Assembly (NCBI GenBank): GCA_021234155.1
Contig: JAJEKV010000005.1
Span: 23,761,584 to 23,825,583 of the forward strand
DNA: 64,000 nt
Reading direction: 5' to 3'
DNA from: Isoetes taiwanensis
Lineage: Eukaryota; Streptophyta; Lycopodiopsida; Isoetales; Isoetaceae
Position numbers and translations under genes: made by a program. Under the pieces are notes generated by a model that was not told the origin of the DNA, did no database searches, and was given only the letters and a program-made list of their open reading frames with translations. The stretch's first letter is position 1. The number at the start of each line of letters is the position of its first letter. Below, piece after piece: positions 10,561 to 22,330 of this stretch.

Positions 10561-11833
10561 AAGTATACATATAACATGGTCTGAATGAAGTAATTGTAGA
10601 GGATATTCAACCCTATGAGATGCATGGTGTGGATATGGCTCCTGTTTGCCCCTTGTGACGGGCCTCACGCTCCAAAGTATGAAACTTCAAATCAGGTAAT
10701 GCTTGTACCATTCGCAGCCTAGATAGTTCCTTTTAAGACTCGATCTCCGCATGATAGAGGTGTTCATTAGGCAACTCTGCTGCAACAAATGTAGACTCAT
10801 GAGACATTCCTCTTTAACTTGCATCCACAGTATAAGCCTGTTGGATCAGTTGTTCGTTAGTCACAAGCTAAGGGAGCTATACATTTCAAATATTTAACAA
10901 GGGAATCTACATCCCAATGTGAGTCATCTCCCCCAGATATCAATCTCAATCTTCTCTCATTTTCTACATGTAAATAAATACAAAAGCATGTCAACTTTGG
11001 AATGGAACTGAGAAGAGTTCACTTGATTTTCTTATATCATAGAAGTCAGTTGAAGGTTCTTGCCCATTGCCAATAGCCATCAAAACAGAATGGTCTTCCT
11101 TAGAGGTAGAAAGATACTTAGAAGTCCTCCTAAAACGCACCAAAATCCATCATATAACGGGGAGGAGATACAACCTTCTGATTAAATCCATCATATCATG
11201 AGGAGGTACAACCTTCTAATCTGGTAGCAGCAGCATAGGCAAGATATTCATAGTAAACATGGCAGATAAAACTGCCATACTAGAAATTGCACAACCTTCT
11301 AGTCTGAAAGTAAAGCTGCCAGACTAGATCTCTGTAACAACAACCATTGAGATTTGGCCATTTTGAAATCTGGAGTGACTTTTCTGCCAACAGTGCCAAC
11401 AAATGCCTTTTGCTTCCTTTTTTTACTAAGACAGCCAAATTAAGTTGAACAAGTTAGATTTCTGTTTTTTGCAACTCTCTGTTACATTCTAACTCTTCTT
11501 GAGCCAAGGCATTGTGAACTTCATGAAATGTCCATTTGTAAGTAGATCTCAAAAAATTCACTCCCTGTAATGTAATCTGTACCATCCAGCGTAGGATTGG
11601 TACAAAGTCTCAACTCCTATCATGATCAATTTGACAAAACACTTCTTTAAGCAACACTCAAAATCACACTCAAAATCCTCCAAGGACCGCTTCAAGTAAG
11701 CTTGAAGTACTTAGAAGTATCCATGTCACATGATAACTTAACTTACAAAGTTGCTGCCTACTAAAATTTCAAACTCATGGCAATTCCATTGTTTGTTTTC
11801 CTGTTCCATAATGACAATATTTCTGTAATGCAG
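10560..11833. other. region upstream of first recognised methyltransferase exon
   Basis: This probably contains intron sequence and retroelement debris. The N-terminal exons of the methyltransferase (targeting peptide and the first domain strands) should lie here or further left but I could not find them. Short repeats of ACAACCTTCT occur at 11172, 11208 and 11290. No long open frames. Confidence 0.35.
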
Positions 11834-12045
11834 AGTCATATAGTTGCGTTATTTGCTGCAAACGCTGATGTGGCTCAAACAATAGCATTCGCAGCAGATT
11901 CCATAGGGTTAATATAAGTACCACCATTTCAGCTGGAGGAGGTTGAGGATGCTAACTCGGTCCAGCAAATCTGGCTGTGTTCCAGGAAAAATTATTGCAT
12001 TCTCTTTGTATCTCAAATTAATTTGTTATAGGTTTGATGTTGCAG

Positions 12046-12111
12046 GACATCTTCAAGCCTTCAAAAGTTGTCGACGGACTTTGGATTGTCCCAAAGTGGA
12101 GTACACCTCCT
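12046..12111 (+). CDS. L11 methyltransferase exon, undamaged
   Basis: This exon encodes 22 residues, phase 0 at both ends, bounded by TTGCAG and GTATGT. Its content, ending LWIVPKWSTPP, corresponds to the segment just before the catalytic domain in plant PrmA proteins. The next exon starts with DPSAINIIL, continuing the family pattern across the 1.55-kb intron. Confidence 0.8.
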
Positions 12112-12289
12112 GTATGTAACTCTACCTCCGCACTTCATTGGACAAGCTTTTAGAAGCTTAGAGCTAGTGGTGAACAGTTTGTGCACCCCTACATTTACGT
12201 CCTGCTAAAGTTACACCCTTTGTAATCTGTAATTCTCACGCTGAATGTAATGCACCTAAATCTTTCCAGCTTGGAAAGCAGGGCCCTAA

Positions 12290-13250
12290 GCACAAATATG
12301 AGCTGAGAAAGACAAAGGTTACAGCTTAATGTTGTCTTCAACATGTTGATATCAAACTATGTCCCAACTTAATGTCGTCTTCAACATGTTGATATCAAAC
12401 TATGTCCCAAAGTTCTTTAAAGCGGACCCTTCATGTTGTCCTCCACCACTAAGCTGCAACATGTGGGGATGCCAAGCTATGTCCTAAAGTTCTGTAAAGT
12501 GGACCACCCTGCCAAAGTCTTGGTAAAGATATCAGTCAATTGATCTCTGTGTTTCAATGTTTTGTTGTTTGCATGAAACACAAGAGTTTTAGCAGAGCAC
12601 AATAAAGTGTAATATTGCTGGTGTCACTGCTGTTTTTTGCAAAGAAATTGGCTAACCAAATTGATTCAGCTGCATCAATCACTCAGCCGTAGTGGTAGAA
12701 AGAGAGACTGAAGGTTTATGCTTGCTTAGACATGAAGTGATGTTCCCTCCAAGGCCAATAAACATAAACCTGTTGTGCTGCGGCTGCCGTGTGTCAAGGC
12801 TTAACTAACATGCAACAACATAACCATGTATCCCAGCATAGTTCATTTTAAACAATCTAGTACTTTCTTCGCCTCTTTCCAATGGAACTGTTTTGAGCAG
12901 GCCATAAAATGACTCAACATGCCCACTTGCAAAAGAAATCTCTGCTTTTATAATTCTGAGATAACTAACCCACCAATATGGGAAAGATACAAAGGCATCT
13001 ACCTGGGCGATAGCCTCTTAGACCCTTAAATAGTAGATTACTAAAGACACCTATTCAAATTTCAATGAAAATCCTAGGAAGATGTAACATTTTCCAGCTT
13101 ATGCAAACTCTCTCTCAGAGGAGAATTAGCAGACAACATAGTATTAATCTTAAATCATCCATGTCCTCCATTTCACTTGAAAAGGGCCACATACCAGTTG
13201 GGCACATGGAAAGCATTCTATTGCCTCTTTAGAGAACAAATTTGCAATAT
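12290..13250 (-). pseudogene. Copia reverse transcriptase/RNase H fragment in methyltransferase intron
   Basis: Minus-strand reading in several frames gives DQLTDIFTKTLAG (the RNase H tail of Copia polyproteins), upstream LSTTTAE within a GNITSCLSKHKPSVS context (RNase H start), and a DMDDLRLI piece resembling the RT region. No LTRs or target duplication were identified. It fills most of the 1.55-kb intron between exons 2 and 3, opposite in orientation to the gene. Confidence 0.72.
12325..12410. repeat. 43-bp tandem duplication
   Basis: Two copies (12325-12367 and 12368-12410) of CTTAATGT.GTCTTCAACA plus TGTTGATATCAAACTATGTC differ at one base. A third, diverged copy can be followed to about 12500. 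It lies inside the Copia fragment, at the 3' end of its RNase H. Confidence 0.88.
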
Positions 13251-14340
13251 ATAAAATTTAAGAATTAGGAATGTGCATCTTTATTTCTTCATGGTCTTGC
13301 TTAAAACAGAAGGATCATCAGCCCAAAACCCCAGGCCAGTAGAGACTTCTCTGTTAATGAGGAGTCTTAAGGAAATCTCATGTACTAAGGGAGTCACATT
13401 TCCAACTTTTAGGAAAGTAAAACAAGCAGCAAATTAATCTTTCCAAAGGGGGACATTATAGAGAATGGGTTTAATGGCCGAAGTTTTCCTTCCAAAACTT
13501 GGTTGATGCATTTCCCCTGCAGATTCAAACATTTAATGTTCTCACTTTAGATCCTGATTGCTTGTCATTATTTTCATTTTTTTTACCAATGCAAAGCTAG
13601 GCAAGTCTCTTGTTTAGTTATGATCTTCAATTGTCTGTCCTTTTTCCTTGTTCAATTTCAAAGGATCCAAGTGCAATAAACATTATTCTCGATCCGGTCT
13701 CGCAGATTTGGTACTGGAGAGCACGCGAACAACTAGCCAGTTGTGCCTTTAATTGGTTATATGGCACTATAAAAAGGTGGAGAGCATGTTTTGGACTATG
13801 GTACTGGGTCAGGCATTCTTGCAATTACTGCTCTGAAGGTAATCGATTATCTGCCTCAGTAATAGAATCTTATTAATTTTTCTGAGATGTGTGCTGATTC
13901 AGATGGGTGCTAAAAGAGCAGTGGGTCTTGATATTGATGCCGTAGCAGTTTCTTCCTCAAGTTACAATGCAACTTTAAACAATTTGGACATGGAAACTCT
14001 AACAACTTATGTTGTTTCATCTGAAGATGATCCATTGCCTTTTAACCATGGAACATTTGATGTGGTAGTGGCCAACATCCTATTAAATCCTCTTCTGCAA
14101 CTTTCAGAAAGGATAACAGGTTATGCTAAGCCTGAGGACGGTAGCCTTATCAGGCATCATAACTAAGCAGGTAGGGACATTTTTTGTGCATCTAGTTTAG
14201 AAACATTCTTGCTAAATCTGGTTCTTAAACTTTTGCAGGTCCAGCAGGTGGTGGACACTTATTTAAGCTTCCTAGAAAACATTGAGGTAGTTGAAGATGG
14301 TGGATGGGCTTGCATACATGGTAAAAAAAAACTGCAGTAA

Positions 14341-14510
14341 GATCTCAAGACGCGTTTATGGGAGAGAGCTTGTAACATCAAGAGTTTGCATTGATTTAAA
14401 TGTTGCTCAGCGAAAATAGGGTGTTGAGCAAAGTGAAGTAGGGTGTCTTATTTGAGCCTTAGAATGCACGAATTAGCTCAAGAGAAGACGGAAAACAGAG
14501 AGAATCAAGT
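14341..14510 (+). other. 3' flank of methyltransferase
   Basis: This follows the stop at 14338-14340. I see no canonical AATAAA. It probably holds the 3' untranslated region up to the Copia LTR. Confidence 0.35.
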
Positions 14511-16560
14511 TGTTGGAGGATGTGATCATTGTGAGAAAATTTGTTTGCTGCTTTTTATTTATTAGGATAGTTAAGGGTCAGCCGTTGTATTGAGACTATA
14601 TAATCATCTGAATATAAAATTGAAAAGGGCCCTTCGGGAATTTTTGTTTCCTTGGTATAATATGATATTAGAGCTTTTATGAGCCTAGCAAATCAGAGAA
14701 CTAGATCCAAAGGGAGAGGTCACCATCACCAGAGGATACCATGGCTAGAGGAGTACCATGGCTGAAAAGAGGTCCTTTTGAGATGCCGACTGCCTCTTAT
14801 ATCTAGTTCATAAAGGACGGGGTTCTAGCAGAGAATGGCTTAGTCTGCTCAGGAGCTAAGGTGGCTCCAGCTATGGGAGAGATGATATAGGATTTAAGGA
14901 GGAGATGAGCAATGGGAGCAATCGAATTGAGGGACAAAAATTGAATTATGAACGATGGTCAGATACCATGTGTTGAGGAAGCGCCACTGTGAAAGAGGCA
15001 TTGACTATCTTCTCAATGCATACATGGGACTACCTTGAGGAAAGATCAATTCTTCCAGCATCAAATTTTCACTGCCGTCAAGGAGCCGAGGATGGTATAA
15101 GAACAACTAAAACAATTGCAGGGCATGGGTAAACGACACCAAGCTGCAATTGTGGGGCATTAATGGTGCGATAACTGTCTTTTGGATTATTGGGGTTTTT
15201 CATAAACTCTATTTGTGTAGGAAAAATGATTATACTTAGACAAAGACTCAAGTAAGAGGAGAAGTCCTATCAACAAATCTATAAATGGGCAATATGCCTC
15301 CTTATAAGTGCCATCACTGATCACTACAATCAATGCAAATATATTTGCTACTGCATGAGGGATGGTCTGCCAAGCCAAGGATCATTCGGGCATATACAAT
15401 TATGCCAAGTCAAGAACATGTCCATGCATGTACTCCATCCTCACCTATAAAGCAAAGAGTGGAAACCCCTTTGAAGTTTAAAAGAATTTGAAAGGACAAG
15501 TATTGAATCTGATTAGCGTAGTCCTAGGCCATAGGGATGGGATCCGAAGCGGTTATAGCAGGAGCAAAGGAGGTGAATCTTGCAACCAGATCTAATAGGA
15601 AGAAGTTGTAAGAACGAGTGGGAAAAAAAAAGCCTGAGAAAGGTGTGAAAAGCATAGCTGCTTCTGCCTTGTAACGAGGAAAGAGAAAGGGCAGAGATCA
15701 GAACATGCTTTAAGTGTAACAAGATGGGGCATATGGCAAGGAATTGCAAATGAATTCAACCAAGTGAATCAGGCTTAAGGGAAGATCAATGAAAAAAGGA
15801 TTCAGGGTGCAGAAAAGAAACTTTTGGCAAGTCCAAGACTAATGCCATGGTTGTTCAAATTGACACTGAAAGTGATGAAGAGGGAGATTCAAGCCGATGG
15901 GACCATGACTGTTGAACACAAGGATGGGCTACTGCAGTCTGGAATAAATAAGCAAGGCAGTAGACTTTTGTAAGGGATGGATCTTGGGGAAGATCTGAAA
16001 TCAGGGCTTGTGCAATCCTTGTCAGCATGAAGCTGCATGACCAGCAAAAGGGAGTTGTGCTGTGGGCTTAAGGACTTAAGAAATCCAGGACAAGAAGAGA
16101 TTTGTGTTTCCAGGAAAAGGGCTTCAGGTAAATGGACCAGGGGTAATCTAAATTAGGCTTGGGGAGGAAGATAGAAGATAAGCAATGTGTTGTATATTTT
16201 TGGGTTTTCCAGCAAATTTTCTTAATATCCAAGATCGATTATGCTAATCTTGGGGATGGAAAGTGCTTCAAAGGGAACAAGCAAAGAGGTGGCTGCAGAG
16301 GTGGTTGCAGTTAGAAAAGAGCAGGAATTTTTATAGATTGACATGGGGAATTGGAGTGCAAGCATTTATGGTGGTTAGTTGTGGCATGAGACATTGGGCT
16401 ACTCAAATTTTCGTTATAAGCTCGAGCTAGTTGAGGATATGCCAGAATTAAAGAGTGAGAGCTGATTAGGCCTTGTGCACATCAACTTTGTGGGACTTGC
16501 TTGAGTGATGATAATTGATGAGCTAGAAAAACATGGAACTTGAGGATTTCACACAACGAA
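14511..16560 (+). mobile_element. degraded plus-strand Copia element, 5' part only
   Basis: A candidate 5' LTR (14511-14662) starts TGTTGGAGG, contains TATATAATC, and ends TATAATA. A primer-binding-site variant TGATATTAGAGC (14663-14674) follows it directly, three substitutions or fewer from TGGTATCAGAGC. Gag debris includes LNYERW and a full zinc knuckle CFKCNKMGHMARNC (15707-15748). Further right a GAG-pre-integrase remnant WHETLGYSNFR is near 16390-16430. Reverse transcriptase, RNase H and the 3' LTR are absent. Stops are abundant, so it is an old, truncated copy. Confidence 0.7.
15707..15748 (+). pseudogene. gag zinc knuckle (CCHC)
   Basis: The peptide CFKCNKMGHMARNC fits C-X2-C-X4-H-X4-C exactly, the RNA-binding nucleocapsid motif. 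A stop codon follows two residues later. It is the best preserved piece of this element. Confidence 0.85.
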
Positions 16561-17489
16561 AATTATAAATTTGAATCCTAGTCATATTTTTGGCCATTGC
16601 TCTCTCTCATATAGATGAACCACAAGACATGTGCTTCCCCAATCTGGAAAGTAGGCTCGGCTGTTCCAGGGAAATAAGAAGGGCAATCTATAAAAATGCC
16701 CTTACATTTTATCTAAATTATGAAAATACCCTGTATTTATAAATTATAGAAATGTCCCTTCTAAGAACAATGGCGACGTTTTAGGCCCATGCGGAGCTTT
16801 CGCCAAAATCATCCATTTCAAGCAAACAATTTTACATTAGTTCAGCAACATTAATGATAACTACCTTCCAAATGATGCTTCAATGGTAGAAACCTTCTGG
16901 ATGGTGCTTCAACGACAGAATCCATTTTGTTTTTCCATAATTTTCTCCAAGATATTAAGGCTGCGGAAAATTACTAGGCTGTGGTTCAAAGTATCAAAAT
17001 TCTTTATATCCCAAGCTTTAGTTGTCAAAGTATCTCTCTATAAACTGCAACAAGGTCACTTCTTTTGTAAGCAAATTTAGGAGAAGGGTTCTCCAGACGG
17101 CCCACAAATGATTAATGTTTGCAGATGGGCATAAAAGATGGGATCCTTTATGATAGAATTAGAGGGATCCAAGCTTTTTCTGATTATCTTGTCCTCCGGT
17201 TTTCCCCGGCTGGGTAAACTTAGTTTTGCAGCCTGATATATATCCCAGCGTTTGATTTGTAGATTGTGTGGTCTGGATGTATGCCAGGTTAGGTGGGGGT
17301 GTAAAACGAAGGTGTTCCCTTGGCTTCCACGAATCCACTATGGCAAATGCTCCTTGCTTGCATTTAAGTCTGCATCAAGCATTCTTGATGTGCAAACTGG
17401 CATTGTATTTATCCTATTCCAGTAACGAAGCTTGAATGATGATTTAGTAGCTTTTGCAAAGTCCCTTCATGAAATACAAATACTATCTA
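16560..17489. other. no recognised gene
   Basis: The block 16687-16765 (ATGCCCTTAC, AAATACCCTG, AATGTCCCTT spaced by AT-rich DNA) is similar, in inverted orientation, to the paired repeats at 47585-47780. Otherwise nothing assignable. Confidence 0.4.
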
Positions 17490-19433
17490 TGCCCGTTGAC
17501 CCTCAACCTAGCTTTTTAAGAGTCAAACACAAGAAGCCAACTTGAAATTATGCTCAAGTTGGTTAGAACCTCCGCACCACTTAAGGTGATCACCAGGCAA
17601 GAAACTTTCGTGAGAAATAGCTTAAATATTAAGAGTTCATACCTTTTCTATTTCAAGAATATGGAGCTTTCACTCAAATTGATGTAGCAAGTGGATGGAT
17701 TGATTTTAAGGTCAAATGGTTTGGAATGATGTAGAAAAGTTGTAGGAATGCAATGGAGAAATCCTTGACTAAGTAAGAGTTGGAACCCGAAGTTATATGA
17801 GTTCAAACTCGGTCAAAAATGGTCAATGGCAGCCAAAGTATAAAAATAGTGATCATAAAAGTTCGAGTTGGTTCGATTGTTTTTAACAAAATTCTAAAGG
17901 TAGGTATTAAATGGCCTTACATTGGTGCAGAAGTCGATTCAAATTTGAATCAACAAAAGTATTTTTGAGCCGCAGATTTGCATAAACACGCCAAGAACAA
18001 TATCGCATTTAAAGGGCAGATTTGTAACTCGAAGTTTGATAGGTTATTTTTGATTTTCTTTTCACATACATGCACTAATATACGAGAAAATAGACTTGTC
18101 AAAATAGGATTTAGATCAATAGACTTGTCAAAATAGGATTTGGATCAATAGGTGTTTTTCCTCGAAAATGTTTTGAGATGATAAATTGCAAGAATCATAT
18201 CAGAGATTATTTTTCAACTTGATAGACAATTTTTATTGATAAAGGTGGTCATGCCGGTCATAATAGAGTTGTGCACAAGATAATAAATGGTATTTTCAAT
18301 CGATCTTTTGCGATCAAATCGAGGAGTGCACAAGAGGCTTCAAGAATCCTTCAGATCATGTTTCTCATGTATCAATGTCGATTTGAGCCTCAGCCTTCAA
18401 GAAGTTTCTCAGAACCATCTCCTTGATATATAGTTTAAAGTTTTCAAATTTTTGGCGCTCAGCCTTGATTTTAAACATTAATGGGTTCCTTAAGAGCGGG
18501 AATACAAGAATAGAGTAGTCTCGAGTTTAGGAGCTGATTCCGGCGAGATTCGAAAGCAAGTTTCTAATTTTAGGTTCTTCAACCGTATTTTTGCAAAAAT
18601 TGGCGATACGCTTTACGATTCGAGAATGTAAACCTAGAATATGTCAGTATTTTGGTATTTTAGGACTTTTGGCTATGGTTTAGAATTCCTTCCGTAAAAT
18701 GGCTAAGGATTTTCTAATGATTTGGACCATAGGAATTTTAAAATAGCTTAAAGAAAAAGACATGGAATCTTTAGATCATCTTTCGTGGCATAGTATCTCT
18801 AGTATCAAAACATATGCTATGGAGACACGTGTAAGAGAAGAGCACATTTCAAAATACTATATGGAAAAGATATGCATTTCGAAATGGTATATGGAAAAGA
18901 TTTGCAAGTTGAACGAAATAAGTAAGGATTAGGGTAAGGGTAGTTGCAAAAAGTATGGTAAGAGTAAACATGAAATGGTGGCATATGAAAGAAAAAGGAA
19001 TGTGGAAGAATGATGCAAAATGAGCATGTGGGGTAAAAGTGAGGTATAGTATAAGGGAGAAGATGGCTAGACAAAAATGCAAAGGTAAGCAAGGAGGGTG
19101 GAATATGGATGTGAAACAAGGAAAAAAATGGCTAGGATTTAGAACCATATACCATGGAGTCTTCCAAACTTTGACTTCTAAACTTCAAATGAGTGTCTTC
19201 AAATCTTTGTAACCCAGAGTCTTCTAGAAGATGCCTCTGACCATATGTTTGACCACAAATATAGGACCTCTTATGAGTTTGACTTTGAAAGCCTTGAGTT
19301 GACCTTGAATGTAAGCCTTTTTTACCTTCATATCCATGTTGACTACTAAGCTCTTCCAAACTTTGACCTAGTCTTTTAAGGAAATTGATCTAACGTAGAC
19401 CAAATAGTTAGCATGTTGTCCTTTGGGGGCAAC
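17490..19433 (-). repeat. Gypsy 3' LTR (family A, left copy)
   Basis: About 1.94 kb, alignable to the 1877- and 1849-bp LTRs of the right-hand element at the start (GTTGACCCT..., AGAACCTCC.CA), through the ATGTCAG region, and at the end (CTTTGGGGGCAACA). A 29-bp tandem duplication (18090-18147, ATAGACTTGTCAAAATAGGA core) is private to this copy. Confidence 0.8.
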
Positions 19434-19960
19434 ATCTTGCCAAAACAAAAATAGCTGGTCCCCTCAACCATAAAATATGGAAATGAGTGTTCTGAGGGGG
19501 TCTTCAACTAGTACAAAGGTTTCCAAGTGAAAAGGTGATGAAGTAGATGTGATGAGATGGATGTGCATTGCATGTATGGGAGATGAGTGTCAATGTGATG
19601 GAAATGTGGTGCAAATGAGATGTGGATAATGAAATATGATGGAGGTGAAATGTATATGATAAGATGAGTGTGAAAGTGAGATGTGTGATGGATATGAAGT
19701 GGAAAATGTGGAGTATGAGTATGTAGATAAGATGAAACAAGGGTGCCAATGCCATGAACTCGCCAAAACAAGAAAATGTGTGCCTTTGACTTGATCGGGG
19801 ACCGAAAGTGCAACTCGCTATGGTGGTAAAGCTAAAGCGCCAGAGTGCTTTGGGAAATGAATTCAAGGATGAGAGGCTGAAATGGTTGTCATGACTACTA
19901 GAGATAGATGAATAGTCGCGACCGCCTATGGGGAACACGTAAAATATATTAAGAACAAAT
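19434..19960 (-). other. Gypsy 3' untranslated region, low complexity
   Basis: Between integrase and LTR. It is rich in GATG/GTGAGATG-like units on the plus strand (about 19530-19740). Motifs CGCCAAAACAAGAAAATG (19756) and GCAACTCGCTATGGTGGTAA (about 19809) recur in the equivalent region of the other copy. The 144-codon minus-strand open frame here (19504-19938) is repetitive (His/Ser/Leu/Ile) and I regard it as chance. Confidence 0.6.
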
Positions 19961-20259
19961 TCAACCTCCCTTTATGGACTGTATGGGTTGCTTTAGGTCC
20001 TGCAAGGATGCAGAATGAGGAAGCAAAGGCATTAATGGTGATGGCCAAAATCACACAGCAGATGAATATAAAAACTAGTGATCCCGTGATATATGACACT
20101 TGGCAAAAACATTAGTAAACATTCTTGTTTTGAACTTGGTGGATGTGATCTCCTTAATAGTCTTACTTGCTACAAACATGAACTCATCAAAGCAGTTAAC
20201 AAAAATCACAGATAATATAAACTATCTATCCTACCTCTAATCAGGATTTGCTTAACTTT

Positions 20260-21580
20260 CTAGGACATAAAGAGGGACAAGCATACATGCTGGTTCCAAT
20301 ACCTTTTCAAGTGCATAGTATTGATAGGATTTGACAGTGGCATACTTAAGACTACTTCCTTCAACCAATACGAGTTTGAGCCTGCAGAGTCCAGAACCAT
20401 AAAAGGTCCTTCCCAAAGGTTCTCAAATTTGCTAATTGAGTCTTCCTTTGATTTGTTCCATTTCAAAAACAAGTTCCCCCTCAATTAAAAAGTCCCTCAG
20501 ATCCTATGAGCAAAATCTTTGAAAGCAGCTTAGATCTTTAGCTTTCACAATAAGTTAGCATTCTTAGCTTTCATTCCGGTGGTTTATCCAAATGCGCCAG
20601 AAAGCATCCAATCTCTCCATCCAATCTCCCGCAGCATATTCAAATGGTAAGCATAATTTATGAGCTAGCCTCAAAGATGGTAGTTCAAAAGAATTGGTAA
20701 CACGGCTTCTATGCTATAGACCAAGTTGAATGGAGTATGATTGGTGGTTGTCTTCATGGTAACTCTGTAAGCCCAAAGTGCATCAACCAGTTTTAGATGC
20801 CAATCCCTTTTGTTCGCTTCAATTGTTTTTTGCAAAATACCCTTAAAACTTTATTAGTAGCTTTAGCTTGTCCATTATCCCGAGGATTATATGAGGAGCT
20901 CTTAGTATGCTTAACCTTGAGGATATTCAACAAGTTAGTAATAACTTCACTTACAAAGGGTGTACCTCTATTAGAATGCAACTTAAATGGAATACCAAAC
21001 CGGGCGCATTACATGTTCATGTAGAAATCTTGTTGTAGTGATAGCATTTGCTTGTCTCAAAGGGCATTAGCCATTTAGCCATTTAGTAAAAATAATATAG
21101 GGCCACAATAATATGTTGATGTGGTCTTGCGTAAGAGGGATTAATGGGACCTATATAGTCGAAGTCCCTAGATTTGAAAGGGTCATGGAGAAACAATAGA
21201 TTCAATGCAACCGAAGAAGAATCTTCTTTCCAAAGATTTGGCACCATGATGTCTTTATGATATCATAACAATCTTTAAAAAATCAGAGGCCAATAGTATC
21301 CTAACATGAGAATTTTTTTTTTGTTGTTGAAATGATGCCCTTGTGCATTTCATTGATGATCATGGCGCCTTCTCCTTCACCAAAGACATCTCAAAGAAGA
21401 CCATACGTTAATTTTGCATAGAACATCATCATCAATCGCTTTAAATTGCTTACATTTCTCTTTAAACCTTCTTTGTCAATTTGAAGTTAATCTTTCGATG
21501 GCATTTCCTTTGTAATCGCAGTAAAGGCCCTAATGGGTTGCTGCCAATCTTGTTGGACCTGTTTCTCATTAATTGACATT
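20260..21580 (-). pseudogene. Gypsy integrase
   Basis: The C-terminal part is open at 20260-20484 (LWEGPFMVLDSAGSNSY and NTMHLKRYW). The core shows HSNRGTPF (20793-20981 open), where the family has S-D-R-G, and NGQAKATNK, where the family has the catalytic glutamate in QAE. Two of three catalytic acids are therefore changed (D to N, E to K). The N-terminal zinc finger region is seen near 21300-21480 in broken frames. Integrase would insert the DNA copy; this one should be dead. Confidence 0.78.
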
Positions 21581-21639
21581 GAGGTTGCATAAAGAACAGA
21601 CTTTGGCAAGCAACTCCAAATGATTAGTAGCATAAGATC

Positions 21640-22330
21640 CTAAACATGTTTTCATTCAAAAAGACCCTAAATTCCTTGGCAAATATGGATTTGGGAAATA
21701 GTGTCCATGGCTCTTTGAAGGTGGTCGGGCATTCATCAAGCCAAATGGCATTTTCTTCATGGCATAAGTTCCCCAAGGAGTAATAAAAGAGGTTTTAGGC
21801 TGATCTTCTTCTCTGATGCTTATTTGATTGAATCCAGAGAATCCATCTGTAATCAATACAAATTCTCAAGGCACCATTTTTTTTTCGAATGGTACTATGC
21901 AAGATACCCATTCCGGATTAATTATTTCAATAATGACCCCTCAGATCCAACATTTTGTGCAATTCATCCTTCATTAACCCCATTAATGAAGTGTTAATTT
22001 TTCTTTTTGGAAGACAAAGTTTACACCCTTCCTTTCTTTTATTTCGAATTGACATATCTCCTCTTTCATGCCAATGAGTTCTGAGTAATCCTAGGCAAAT
22101 ATATCTCCTCTTTCTTCAAAAAAATTTGTAATCTCTTCTCTATCTTGGGTATCAAACAGATCTCCCCGCAAACAAGGTTCTTTGCTTATCATTCTTGGTG
22201 ATAAGGACCTCTTTGAATTTGCTTCGCTCTTCCGCAGACTTATAACTGTAATAAGACAGTAGTTCTTTGAGTTCACATTCCTCCGTGTCTTCTTCTCCGA
22301 GATAGCACCTCGCATTAAATGAGACATCAA
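21640..22330 (-). pseudogene. Gypsy reverse transcriptase, N-terminal part
   Basis: The finger/palm motif DGFSGFNQISIREEDQ followed by TSFITPWGTYAMKKMPFGL (21656-21856) is textbook Ty3/Gypsy RT. Upstream are MDELHKMLD-like residues and an 80-codon open piece at 22091-22330. The catalytic YVDD/F-DD box and connection domain are missing because of the internal deletion. Confidence 0.8.

Larger units (their letters stand above)
11834..14340 (+). pseudogene. PrmA-like ribosomal protein L11 methyltransferase, five exons, frame-damaged
   Basis: The family methylates ribosomal protein L11 with S-adenosylmethionine. Plant copies are predicted to work in mitochondria or plastids. Exons: 11834-11985 (VAQTIAFAADSIGL), 12046-12111 (DIFKPSKVVDGLWIVPKW), 13664-13838 (INIILDP; SAM motif LDYGTGSGILAI), 13903-14170 (GLDIDAVAV; ANILLNPLL) and 14239-14340 (GGWACIHGKKKLQ, stop). 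Introns are 60, 1552, 64 and 68 bp with AG acceptors; donors are GT except at 11986, which reads GA. Damage: an in-frame TAA near 11907, about five small indels in exon 3 (net +4 bases), one extra base in exon 4, and a frame shift before the end of exon 1. The SAM motif and C-terminus are intact in local frame. Either a pseudogene or a real gene with sequencing errors. N-terminal exons not found. Confidence 0.82.

Noticed and set aside
19504-19938. 144-codon minus-strand open frame
   Set aside because: Lies over GATG-type low-complexity DNA in a 3' untranslated region; repetitive His/Ser/Ile/Leu product.
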